A stretch of 8,638 nucleotides of DNA, taken from the NCBI GenBank assembly GCA_020849725.1, contig JADLAZ010000141.1, forward strand, positions 1 to 8,638. The letters run 5' to 3'. Of the stretch, positions 1 through 6,538 are shown one piece after another. Position numbers and translations under genes: made by a program. The notes beneath the pieces are model-generated. The model had not been told where the DNA came from, made no database searches, and saw nothing but the letters and a program-made list of their open reading frames with translations. Source of the stretch: Chloroflexota bacterium. GTDB lineage: Bacteria > Chloroflexota > Chloroflexia > Thermomicrobiales > JADLAZ01. Numbering within the stretch: position 1 is the stretch's first letter; each line of letters opens with the position of its first letter.

Positions 1-12
1 CCCCCCCCCCCC
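1..12. repeat. Homopolymer of twelve C bases
   Basis: The window opens with an uninterrupted C12 run, 18 bases before the ribosome site of the first permease. The run may extend left of the window. It may be a real slippage-prone spacer between a binding-protein gene and the permeases, or an assembly error at a homopolymer. Confidence 0.8.
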
Positions 13-43
13 GACCGCCGGCCGCTCTTCGGAGGAGATCGCC

Positions 44-967
44 GTGAGCGCTGTAGCCACGCCGGCCGATCAGAGCCGGTGGCAGGTCTTCCGGCGGCAG
101 GCGCCGAACTACCTGTTCATCCTGCCTCACCTGCTCTTCTTTACCCTGTTCCTGGCCTGGCCGGTGGCCTTTGGCTTCTGGATCAGCTTCCACTCGTGGG
201 AGATCATCTCGCCGCGCAAGCCATTCATCGGCCTGGACAACTACCAGGAGCTCATCACCGACGACATCTTCTGGAAGAGCGTCTGGAACACCGTTCGCTT
301 CGCCTTCTTCACTGTCGTCGGCGAAACGGTCCTCGGCTTGCTAGCGGCGCTGCTGGTCAACCAGAAGTTTCCCGGCCGCACGCCCGTGCGCATCATCCTG
401 TTCGCCCCGCGCGTCCTCTCCGTCGCGACGATGGGCATCATCTGGCAGTGGATGATGAACCGCGACTGGGGCTTTCTGAACTACATGCTGACGCTGGTCG
501 GGCTGCCGGCGATCAACTGGCTCGATCGCTACTGGGTCGTGCCGTCGATGGCCGGCGCCACCGTCTGGTGGGTGATCGGCTTCGCCATGATCATTTACCT
601 GGCCGGCCTGCAGAATATCCCGGAGCATCTCTACGAGGCGGCCCGGATCGACGGCGCCACCGAGGTGCAGCAGTTCCGCAGCATCACCCTGCCGCTGCTG
701 GCGCCGACGACGCTGTTCGTCGTCGTGACGAGCTTCATCGCCCATATGCAGTTCTTCGGCCAGGTGCTGACGATGACGACCGGCGCCGGACTTCAGCCCG
801 GCGGGCCGGACTATGCCAGCATCAGCGTCGTGATGTACCTGGTCGACAATGCGTTCCGCTACTACCGGATGGGCTATGCCTCGGCGATGGCGTTCGCGCT
901 GGCGGCGATGATCACGATCATCACCGTCGTCCAGTTCCGGCTGCTAAACCGGCCGGTCGACTACTAG
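44..967 (+). CDS. Sugar ABC transporter permease, CUT1 family (MalF/UgpA-like)
   Basis: Inner-membrane subunit of a binding-protein-dependent sugar importer, 307 residues. The start is GTG at 44, six bases after GGAGGAG (31-37). About six hydrophobic segments are visible, near residues 23-48, 85-105, 115-135, 165-189, 215-235 and 275-298. The BPD_transp_1 EAA loop, which contacts the ATPase, is clear: EAARIDGA at 198-205 followed by ITLP at 214-217. The N-terminal pattern (NYLFILPHLLFF, then a GLDNY motif near 63-67) is typical of the MalF/UgpA/LacF-like first permease. It lies 21 bases before a second permease, and the pair should form the heterodimeric channel. The solute-binding protein usually precedes this gene and probably lies left of the window. 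The substrate is inferred from the downstream arabinofuranosidase to be an arabinose-containing oligosaccharide; the sequence itself does not show it. Confidence 0.93.
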   Translation: MSAVATPADQSRWQVFRRQAPNYLFILPHLLFFTLFLAWPVAFGFWISFHSWEIISPRKPFIGLDNYQELITDDIFWKSVWNTVRFAFFTVVGETVLGLLAALLVNQKFPGRTPVRIILFAPRVLSVATMGIIWQWMMNRDWGFLNYMLTLVGLPAINWLDRYWVVPSMAGATVWWVIGFAMIIYLAGLQNIPEHLYEAARIDGATEVQQFRSITLPLLAPTTLFVVVTSFIAHMQFFGQVLTMTTGAGLQPGGPDYASISVVMYLVDNAFRYYRMGYASAMAFALAAMITIITVVQFRLLNRPVDY

Positions 968-977
968 CAGCCGCGCG

Positions 978-982
978 GGAGG
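978..982 (+). promoter_or_regulatory. Ribosome binding site of the second permease
   Basis: GGAGG in the short gap between the two permease genes. It lies 6 bases from the ATG at 989 but 3 bases from the ATG at 986, which favours the second ATG. Confidence 0.7.
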
Positions 983-988
983 ACGATG

Positions 989-1876
989 ATGGCTATGCAG
1001 AGTCAGACGACTGTCACGCCGGCGGGAACGGCCGTGCGCCAGCGCGCCGGCCTGCGGATCAGCCAGATCGTGGTGCCGGCGCTGGCCTACCTCGTCGCCG
1101 CGCTGATGCTCTTCCCGCTCTTCTGGATGATCACTCAGTCGCTGACGCCGGAGAAGGACATCTACGTCTGGCCGCTGCGACTGTGGCCAGAGAGCCCGAC
1201 GTTCGACAACTACCGGACGCTCTTCTTCGGCCGGCCTGACCTGCCAATGGCGCGCTGGTACTTCAACAGCTTCTTCGTTGCCTCAATCACGACTGCGTTG
1301 GTGCTGGCGGTCGCCTCGCTAGCAGCGTACGGCTATGCCCGCCTCCAGTTCCCGTTCCGCGACCAGATCTTCTACGCGCTGCTGGCGACGTTGATGATCC
1401 CCGGCGCGGTCACCTTTATTCCGGTGTTCATCCTGCTCCGCGACCTGCGCTGGCTGGACACGTACATGGCGCTGACGGTGCCGCACGCGTCGAGCGTCTT
1501 CGCCGTCTTCCTGCTGCGCCAGTTCTTTCAATCGATCCCGCGCGAGTTGGAGGAAGCAGCGGTGTTGGACGGTTGCTCGCGCTTTGGCGTCTACTGGCGC
1601 ATCGTCCTGCCGCTGTCGACATCGGCGCTGGCGGCGCTGGCGATCTTCACCTTCCTGGGTAATTGGAACGACTTTCTCGGGCCGTTCGTCTTCACCAACG
1701 AGTTGACGATGCGGACGCTGCCGGTTGGGCTGACGATCTTCAACGGCCAGTACTGGAGCGAGCGCGGGCTGATCATGGCCGGCGCCACCATCAGCAGCAT
1801 CCCGGTGCTCATCGTCTACGCCATCTTCCAGCAGCAGATCATCCGTGGCATCGCGCTCACCGGCCTCAAGGGATGA
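989..1876 (+). CDS. Sugar ABC transporter permease, CUT1 family (MalG/UgpE-like)
   Basis: Second membrane subunit of the sugar importer, 295 residues from the ATG at 989. Two ATGs are adjacent (986 and 989); 989 sits six bases after GGGAGG (977-982) and 986 only three, so 989 is preferred. There are six likely membrane spans, the first near residues 25-50. The EAA loop is present: EEAAVLDG at 188-195 and IVLP at 205-208. A MalG-like feature is the segment ending NSFFVASITTAL before the second span. The C-terminus (QQQIIRGIALTGLKG) is the standard ending of this subunit family. Stop and start are 21 bases apart from the first permease, so the two are surely co-transcribed. A 7-bp perfect hairpin begins within the stop codon. 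No ATP-binding subunit follows, as in many CUT1 systems that borrow a shared ATPase; that point is inference. Confidence 0.93.
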   Translation: MAMQSQTTVTPAGTAVRQRAGLRISQIVVPALAYLVAALMLFPLFWMITQSLTPEKDIYVWPLRLWPESPTFDNYRTLFFGRPDLPMARWYFNSFFVASITTALVLAVASLAAYGYARLQFPFRDQIFYALLATLMIPGAVTFIPVFILLRDLRWLDTYMALTVPHASSVFAVFLLRQFFQSIPRELEEAAVLDGCSRFGVYWRIVLPLSTSALAALAIFTFLGNWNDFLGPFVFTNELTMRTLPVGLTIFNGQYWSERGLIMAGATISSIPVLIVYAIFQQQIIRGIALTGLKG

Positions 1877-1892
1877 CCACGCGCCCGTGGTC
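1875..1892 (+). terminator. Hairpin at the end of the permease pair (possible attenuator or terminator)
   Basis: GACCACG (1875-1881) pairs perfectly with CGTGGTC (1886-1892) around a four-base loop. The first arm begins inside the TGA stop of the second permease. No T-tract follows (the next bases are CCGGGCC), so it is not a classical intrinsic terminator. It could lower read-through, protect the 3' end of the permease message, or be incidental in GC-rich DNA. Confidence 0.4.
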
Positions 1893-1905
1893 CCGGGCCA
1901 TCCGT

Positions 1906-1977
1906 CCCGGCCGGGCGCGATGCGCCTGGCGGCTGACGCCGCCGGCTGCGCCTTCCACGCCTAACAGCCGTTGGGCG
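1906..1977 (+). other. Cluster of GC-rich inverted repeats in the permease-arabinofuranosidase gap
   Basis: Three consecutive symmetrical elements are seen: the palindrome CCCGGCCGGG at 1906-1915; CTGGCGGC (1926-1933) with GCCGCCGG (1938-1945) around TGAC; and CGCCTAAC (1958-1965) with GTTGGGCG (1970-1977) around AGCC. The latter two have one G.T pair each. A further 12-bp palindrome, GCGGCGCGCCGC, lies at 1999-2010. There is no open frame with a ribosome site in this 182-base gap. The cluster may be folded leader or trailer RNA that sets separate expression of transporter and enzyme. Function is unproven. Confidence 0.35.
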
Positions 1978-2026
1978 GCGCGGGGGGTACATTCAGACGC
2001 GGCGCGCCGCGGCGCTGCCGCTTGAC

Positions 2027-2041
2027 GTCGCCACTGGCGAC
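2027..2041 (+). promoter_or_regulatory. Inverted repeat next to the arabinofuranosidase ribosome site (possible operator or RNA hairpin)
   Basis: GTCGCC-ACT-GGCGAC is a perfect 6-bp dyad that ends one base before the ribosome site GGAGGG (2043-2048) of the GH51 gene. Its position would let a repressor, or an RNA hairpin, affect translation initiation of the enzyme. In such GC-rich DNA short dyads arise easily, so confidence is low. Confidence 0.3.
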
Positions 2042-2058
2042 CGGAGGGAAGGGATTTC

Positions 2059-4236
2059 GTGATTTCCGCGCGCATTTCAGTTGACGCAACTCGGCCGATC
2101 GGCGACATCCACCCACACATCTACGGCCACTTCATCGAGCACCTGCGCGAGTGCATCTATCACGGCCTGTGGGCTGAGATGCTCTCCAATCGCAAGTTCG
2201 GCAGCCACGACGCCGTCTACTACGGCATCCTGCTGCCCTGGCTGCCGGTCGGTCCGGGCGAGCACGTCGAGTACCGCCACGACAACCGCGACTACTACGT
2301 GCCGGGCATGGCCGACCGCGGCCAGTCGCAGCGCATCCGCCTGCGGCAGGCCGACGGGACGGCCCACGGCATCGCCCAGGACGGTCTCGGGCTGATCGGC
2401 GGGCGGGTCTACCAGGTTCGGCTCGTCCTCAAGGCCGACAGCCTGACCGGCCCGGTCGAGGTCACGCTCGGCGGTGCCGACGGCGAGCCGGCGCGGGCGA
2501 CAGTCGCGTCGGTCGGGCCGGAGTGGCAGACCCACCACCTGACGCTCACAGCCCCGCGCGACGCGACCGGCGGCCGGTTCGCCATCACGATCCGCGACGC
2601 CGGCACGCTCTGGATCGGCGCGGCATCGCTGATGCCGGCCGGCCACGTGGATGGCTGGCGGCGCGACGTGCTGGCGCTCGTCCGGGGGCTGAAGCCACCG
2701 ATCGTGCGCTACCCCGGCGGCAACTTCGTCTCCGGCTATCGATGGCAGGACGGCATCGGCGACCGTGACCGGCGGCCGGTGCGCTACGACGCCGCCTGGG
2801 ATGTGTTCGAGCCGAACGACGTCGGCACCGACGAGTTCATCGCCTGGTGCCGCGCGGTGCCGACTGAGCCGTACCTATGCGTCAACACCGGCGACGGCAC
2901 CCCCGAAGAGGCGGCCGCCTGGGTCGAGTACTGCAACGGTCCGACCACCTCGCACCATGGCGCGCTGCGCGCCGCCAACGGCCATCCCGAGCCGTACAAC
3001 GTCATCTATTGGGGCATCGGCAACGAGACCTACGGCAATTGGCAGATCGGTCACGTCGACGCCGAGACGTTCGCCCACGAGTGCGTGGCGTTCGCCCAGG
3101 CCATGCGCGCCGTCGATCCGCGCATCAAGCTGCTGGCCGTCGGCGCTATGCCCGACCGCTGGCCCGGCTGGAACGAAGTGGTCGCCCGCATCGCCGGCGC
3201 CGAGATCGACTACATCACGCTCCACCACTACGCGACCTCGCGCCGCCGCACGCCGGCCGGCGCCGCCTACGCGATGACGGTCGCCGCGCCAGAGCGGATC
3301 GAGGAGTTGATCGTGCGCTCGCGACGCGCCATCGACGAGAACGCGCCGGCCGGCAAGCGCATTCAGATCTCGTTCGATGAGTGGAACGTCGCCCACCAGC
3401 GCACCATCCGCCCCGAGGACGTACGCTCGGACGAGGTCGACGCCGGCGACCCGTCAGCCATGCTGCCACCGATCGACACGCTGCCGGTGCGCCAGATCGC
3501 CCGCGTCGCGCGCGAGGCGTTCGCGTTCGACGGCGTGCCGATGGCCGAAAGCTTGCCACTCGGCCCCGATGAGGTCCACGACGACGCCTCCGCCAGCTAC
3601 GCACCCCGCCGGTGGGAACACTTCCGCGCAGCGCTGATCAAGAGCCAGGCCGAGGGTGGGCTGGCTCGGCAGAACTACGCACTCGCCGACGGCCTGTACG
3701 CCGCCAGCTTCTTCAATGTCATGCTGCGCCACGCCGACCACATCACGATGGCCAACCAGGCCCAGATGGTCAATCTACTCGGCTTGATCGAGACCAGTCA
3801 GACCGACGCCTTCGGCACCGCCGAGTACCTGGCCTACCAGTTGTACGTCGACCATGCCGGCCGGCAGTCGCTGCCGATCCAGGCTGACGGTCCGACCTTC
3901 GACGCGCCCGCCGTCGGCACGATGCCGGCGCGCGCAGCGGTGCCATACGTCGATGTCGCCGCCAGCTACGACCCGGACGGGCACCGTCTCTTCGTCCACG
4001 TCGTCAATCGTCACCCGACCGACGAGCTGGAGGCCGAGATCGCCATCACCGGCCTTGAGCCGGTCGGCGCGGCCACGGTCCATCGCCTGACCGGTCCCGG
4101 ACCGTGGGCGCGCAACACCTTCGATCAGCACCGGCGGGTCCACCTGGAGCATATGCCAGCCGGCGCGGCCGCCGCGCGCCTGACGCTGCGCTGCCCGGCC
4201 CACACGGCGACGTCGCTCGAACTCCCCTGCCCATAG
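2059..4236 (+). CDS. abfA: Alpha-L-arabinofuranosidase, glycoside hydrolase family 51
   Basis: Retaining exo-enzyme that removes terminal alpha-L-arabinofuranosyl groups from arabinoxylan, arabinan or their oligosaccharides. It has 725 residues and starts at GTG 2059, ten bases after GGAGGG (2043-2048). Family marks are strong: IYGHFIEHLRECIYHGLW at 21-38, RYPGGNFVSGYRWQDGIG at 217-234, the acid/base Glu323 in GIGNETYGNW (319-328), LHHY at 388-391, and the nucleophile Glu441 in FDEWN (439-443). HADHITMANQAQMVN at 558-572 and a beta-sandwich C-terminus to 725 complete the fold. Typical GH51 enzymes have about 500 residues. The extra length is a jelly-roll-like, CBM4/9-type insert at about 66-196 and a second insert of roughly 70 residues between the nucleophile and the next conserved block (about 447-538). 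There is no signal peptide, so it acts in the cytoplasm on imported oligosaccharides, which fits the permease genes upstream. Family assignment is firm; the exact substrate is not known. Confidence 0.93.
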   Translation: MISARISVDATRPIGDIHPHIYGHFIEHLRECIYHGLWAEMLSNRKFGSHDAVYYGILLPWLPVGPGEHVEYRHDNRDYYVPGMADRGQSQRIRLRQADGTAHGIAQDGLGLIGGRVYQVRLVLKADSLTGPVEVTLGGADGEPARATVASVGPEWQTHHLTLTAPRDATGGRFAITIRDAGTLWIGAASLMPAGHVDGWRRDVLALVRGLKPPIVRYPGGNFVSGYRWQDGIGDRDRRPVRYDAAWDVFEPNDVGTDEFIAWCRAVPTEPYLCVNTGDGTPEEAAAWVEYCNGPTTSHHGALRAANGHPEPYNVIYWGIGNETYGNWQIGHVDAETFAHECVAFAQAMRAVDPRIKLLAVGAMPDRWPGWNEVVARIAGAEIDYITLHHYATSRRRTPAGAAYAMTVAAPERIEELIVRSRRAIDENAPAGKRIQISFDEWNVAHQRTIRPEDVRSDEVDAGDPSAMLPPIDTLPVRQIARVAREAFAFDGVPMAESLPLGPDEVHDDASASYAPRRWEHFRAALIKSQAEGGLARQNYALADGLYAASFFNVMLRHADHITMANQAQMVNLLGLIETSQTDAFGTAEYLAYQLYVDHAGRQSLPIQADGPTFDAPAVGTMPARAAVPYVDVAASYDPDGHRLFVHVVNRHPTDELEAEIAITGLEPVGAATVHRLTGPGPWARNTFDQHRRVHLEHMPAGAAAARLTLRCPAHTATSLELPCP

Positions 4237-4251
4237 CGGTCACGACGTGCG

Positions 4252-4257
4252 AGGAGG
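4252..4257 (+). promoter_or_regulatory. Ribosome binding site deciding the SDR start
   Basis: AGGAGG lies four bases before ATG 4262. An in-frame GTG at 4247 has no such site ahead of it, so ATG 4262 is chosen. Confidence 0.7.
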
Positions 4258-4261
4258 GACG

Positions 4262-5278
4262 ATGCACATTCTGGTAACGGGCGCGACCGGTCGCATCGGC
4301 GCCAACCTGGTCAAGCGGCTGCGGGAAGCGGGCCACCGGGTCCGTGCCCAGGTGGTGCCGGGCGATGCCCGCGTCAGCAAGCTGGCTGGGCTGGACGTCG
4401 AGATCGTCTACGGCAACGTCGCCTATACGGAAGACGTCGCCACGGCGATGGCCGGCGTCGAGGCGGTCTACCACCTGGGCGCGGTCATGACCGCGCCGTG
4501 GACGGTGCCGCAACTGTTCGACGGCAACATCCGGGGCATGTTCAACATGCTCGAGGCCGCCCGCCACCACGGCCGGCTGCGCCGCTTCGTCTGGTCCAGC
4601 ACCGACGCCGTCTATGAGAAGTACATCCCCGGCGGCATGACGGCGGCCATCGACCAGGATGAGACACCGCGCCGACCGGGCGAACACTACAGCCTGAGCA
4701 AGGTGATCGGTGAGGAGATGGCCGCCGTCTACGGTCGCACCTGGGGTGTGCCGATCGTGACACTGCGCTTTCCGGTCGTGCTGGCCGGCGACGAGATCTT
4801 CTCCTTCTGGGAGTTCTGGATCGGGCCAGTGCTGGCGCGGGCGCGGGCAGCCGCCGCTCGCGGCGACGACGACGCCACACGGGCTATGCGACTGCTGGCG
4901 GCGCTCGACGGTGACCCGCCACGCCTGCTGCTGGCGCGTGACGCGGACGGCCGACCGTACCGGCGGCAGCCGGGCGACGTGCGCGATATCATCCAGGGCC
5001 TGCTGCTGGCACTGGAGTCCGATCGCGCCGTCGGCGAGACAATCCAGCTCGCCGGACCGGAGCCGTGGGACTACGACCGCGTCGTGCCGCTGCTGGCCGA
5101 TGAGATGTCGTCACTGTACGCCGAAGCACGCCTGCCAGGCGTGCCGACATACTACTGGTTCGACCTGGCCAAGGCCCGGCGGCTGCTCGGCTACCAGCCC
5201 ACCTACGATGTGCCGGCGATGATCGCCTCGGCGGCGGCGTTCCGACGCGGCGACCACCAGGGCGTTATCGGCCTGTGA
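4262..5278 (+). CDS. NAD(P)-dependent epimerase/dehydratase, extended SDR family
   Basis: Cytoplasmic Rossmann-fold oxidoreductase, epimerase or sugar dehydrogenase, 338 residues. The start at ATG 4262 places the first beta strand (HILVTG) right at the N-terminus, as is usual in the family. Visible motifs are the nucleotide-binding GATGRIG at 7-13, the YHLGA segment at 70-74, the catalytic Ser/Thr region WSSTDAVYE at 111-119, and the catalytic YSLSK (Tyr143, Lys147). A GDVRDIIQGLLLALE segment at 238-252 and a cap-like C-terminus follow. Length is normal for extended SDRs. It lies 25 bases after the arabinofuranosidase gene, so it is almost certainly in the same transcript. That context suggests work on arabinose, a uronate or a nucleotide sugar, for example as a sugar 1-dehydrogenase; this is inference and the motifs cannot separate epimerase from dehydrogenase. 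The TGA stop forms the first bases of a 7-bp tandem repeat. Confidence 0.88.
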   Translation: MHILVTGATGRIGANLVKRLREAGHRVRAQVVPGDARVSKLAGLDVEIVYGNVAYTEDVATAMAGVEAVYHLGAVMTAPWTVPQLFDGNIRGMFNMLEAARHHGRLRRFVWSSTDAVYEKYIPGGMTAAIDQDETPRRPGEHYSLSKVIGEEMAAVYGRTWGVPIVTLRFPVVLAGDEIFSFWEFWIGPVLARARAAAARGDDDATRAMRLLAALDGDPPRLLLARDADGRPYRRQPGDVRDIIQGLLLALESDRAVGETIQLAGPEPWDYDRVVPLLADEMSSLYAEARLPGVPTYYWFDLAKARRLLGYQPTYDVPAMIASAAAFRRGDHQGVIGL

Positions 5279-5303
5279 TGAGTGATGAGTGATGAGTGAT
5301 GGG
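5276..5303 (+). repeat. Four-copy 7-bp tandem repeat (TGATGAG) at a convergent gene junction
   Basis: Units are at 5276-5282, 5283-5289, 5290-5296 (all TGATGAG) and 5297-5303 (TGATGGG). The first unit includes the TGA stop of the SDR gene. Because the unit is 7 bases, TGA triplets fall in all three plus-strand frames. An inverted copy (ACTCATCACTC) follows at 5319-5329. The stretch is markedly less GC-rich than the genes on both sides. Confidence 0.85.
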
Positions 5304-5329
5304 TGAGAAAGAGACCGCACTCATCACTC
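5287..5329. terminator. Inverted repeat between convergent genes, possible bidirectional terminator
   Basis: GAGTGATGAGTG (5287-5298) is the exact reverse complement of CACTCATCACTC (5318-5329), giving a 12-bp stem with a 19-base loop. An overlapping arm at 5280-5291 can pair with the same right arm, so alternative registers exist. It lies in the 56-base gap between the ends of the SDR and phosphofructokinase genes, where a shared terminator would be expected. Neither strand shows a T-tract after the stem and the stem is not GC-rich, so intrinsic termination is uncertain. Confidence 0.45.
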
Positions 5330-5334
5330 GGCAC

Positions 5335-6495
5335 TCAGTAGAGGAACATCGGCTTGTCCAGGACGTGCTGCACACGTGGCCGGTAGTGCTCGGCGTCGTA
5401 CAACTCGGCCACGTCGACGCGCTTCGCCCCCTGGATCGGCGTTTCGACCGGCACGGTCGTGTACGTGCCCTGGCGCAGCGCGACCATGCGGCCGAAATGC
5501 CGCTTGGCGATCAACTGAATGGCGAGGTTGCCGTAGGAGACCGCCACCATGCGATCGAGCGAATCTGGCGCACCGGCGCGCATGAGATAGGCCAGTTGCT
5601 GGTTGACGATGTCGATGCCGGTCAGCCGCTTCAGCGCCTCGCCGGTGATCTGGCCGATGCCGCCGAGCTTGCGGTGGCCGTAGGCGTCCTCCTGGCCGTA
5701 CTCCTCGATCTGACCACCGATCATACTGGCGCCCTCGGAGATGACGACCATCGCGTAGTGGCTGGGGTTCGCGCGGCGATCCTCGACGACCAGCGTGGCC
5801 AGCCGCTCGACGTCGAAAGGCACCTCGCTGATCAGCACGCGGTCGACATCGGCCAGGTAGCCGGTGATCAATGCCGTCTCGCCGCTGTTGCGGCCGAACA
5901 GCTCGATGACGCCGATGCGCTCGTGGCTGCCGGTGGGTGTGCGTAACTGATGGACCGCCTCGACGCTGCGGGTGACAGCGGTACTGAAGCCGATGCAGTA
6001 GTCGGTGCCGAAGACATCGTTGTCCATCGTCTTGGGGATGGTGACGATCGGCACCCCCTCCTGGTGCAAGCGCACAGCGTACGAGAGCGTGTCGTCACCG
6101 CCGATTGGCACGATCGTGTCTAACCCCAGGCGCTCAAGCACGCGCAGGATGTGCGGCGTGCAGTCAACCGTCTTCTGACCCTCGGCGAACACGAACTCAC
6201 CGCGCAGGAAGGTGGGGAGATCGGCCGGGCGCACCTTCTGTGGATTGGTGCGCGAGGTGTGCAGGTGGGTGCCGCCGGCGCGGTCGATGGTGCGCACGAC
6301 GCGGCGGTCCAGCGGCAGCGTGTTCTGCCGGCGCGAGGCGTCGTCGTCGTCCAGGTCATAGTGGAGCAGGCCAGCCCAGCCGAGGCGCAGGCCCAGCACC
6401 TCCCAGCCGTACCGCTCGGCGCCAGTGACGACCGCCTTGATACAGGGATTCAGGCCGGGAACATCGCCACCACCCGTCAGAATGCCGATCCGCAT
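5335..6495 (-). CDS. pfp: Phosphofructokinase, probable pyrophosphate-dependent (PfkA superfamily)
   Basis: Glycolytic enzyme phosphorylating fructose 6-phosphate to fructose 1,6-bisphosphate, 386 residues. The start at 6495 puts the first beta strand [10 protein letters not shown] at the N-terminus, with AAGGAG eight bases upstream; longer in-frame readings only run into the preceding gene. Family motifs: GGGDVPGLN (8-16), PIGGDDTL (130-137), PKTMDND (154-160, catalytic Asp158), [10 protein letters not shown] (197-206), ISEVPFD (222-228) and [12 protein letters not shown] (304-315). At the two positions that separate donors (Gly104 and Gly124 in the E. coli ATP enzyme) this protein has Asp135 and Lys155. 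The Asp/Lys pair is the known signature of PPi-dependent phosphofructokinases, which act reversibly in glycolysis and gluconeogenesis. It is longer than the roughly 320-residue E. coli enzyme; about 30 extra residues lie before the GGDD motif. The gene follows a PH-domain gene by 43 bases, probably in one transcript. The family is certain; donor choice rests on two residues. Confidence 0.92.
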   Translation of the reverse strand: MRIGILTGGGDVPGLNPCIKAVVTGAERYGWEVLGLRLGWAGLLHYDLDDDDASRRQNTLPLDRRVVRTIDRAGGTHLHTSRTNPQKVRPADLPTFLRGEFVFAEGQKTVDCTPHILRVLERLGLDTIVPIGGDDTLSYAVRLHQEGVPIVTIPKTMDNDVFGTDYCIGFSTAVTRSVEAVHQLRTPTGSHERIGVIELFGRNSGETALITGYLADVDRVLISEVPFDVERLATLVVEDRRANPSHYAMVVISEGASMIGGQIEEYGQEDAYGHRKLGGIGQITGEALKRLTGIDIVNQQLAYLMRAGAPDSLDRMVAVSYGNLAIQLIAKRHFGRMVALRQGTYTTVPVETPIQGAKRVDVAELYDAEHYRPRVQHVLDKPMFLY

Positions 6496-6503
6496 CGCCT
6501 GGA

Positions 6504-6509
6504 CTCCTT
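6504..6509 (-). promoter_or_regulatory. Ribosome binding site deciding the phosphofructokinase start
   Basis: On the minus strand this reads AAGGAG, eight bases before ATG at 6495. It fixes that start although the frame stays open upstream to about 6732. Confidence 0.75.
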
Positions 6510-6538
6510 CTAACGTTCCCTGGCTTCCCTGGGCGGAC

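Noticed and set aside
79..1239. A 386-codon open frame overlapping both permeases
   Set aside because: It is a +1 shadow frame in GC-rich DNA. Its product is low-complexity (Arg, Ala, Gly, His, Asp) with no recognisable motif, whereas the overlapped frames encode clear permeases with EAA loops and ribosome sites.
1959..1976. Integron attC-like core sites GCCTAAC and GTTGGGC
   Set aside because: The two cores match the RYYYAAC/GTTRRRY consensus but are only four bases apart, whereas attC sites need tens of bases with L-type inner boxes between them. No integrase or cassette array is present; it is a simple hairpin.
2022..2050. TTGACG as a -35 box for the arabinofuranosidase gene
   Set aside because: The matching -10 position falls on the ribosome site (GGAGGGAA) and has no TATAAT-like sequence, and a start point there would leave almost no leader.
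2077..2646. Minus-strand open frame of 189 codons inside the arabinofuranosidase gene
   Set aside because: It lies opposite the strongly supported GH51 reading frame and has no motif; it is the expected reverse shadow.
5296..5946. Plus-strand open frame of 216 codons opposite the phosphofructokinase
   Set aside because: It is antisense shadow coding, a repetitive Asp/Val/Ala/Leu product typical of the complement of a GC-rich gene, with no ribosome site.
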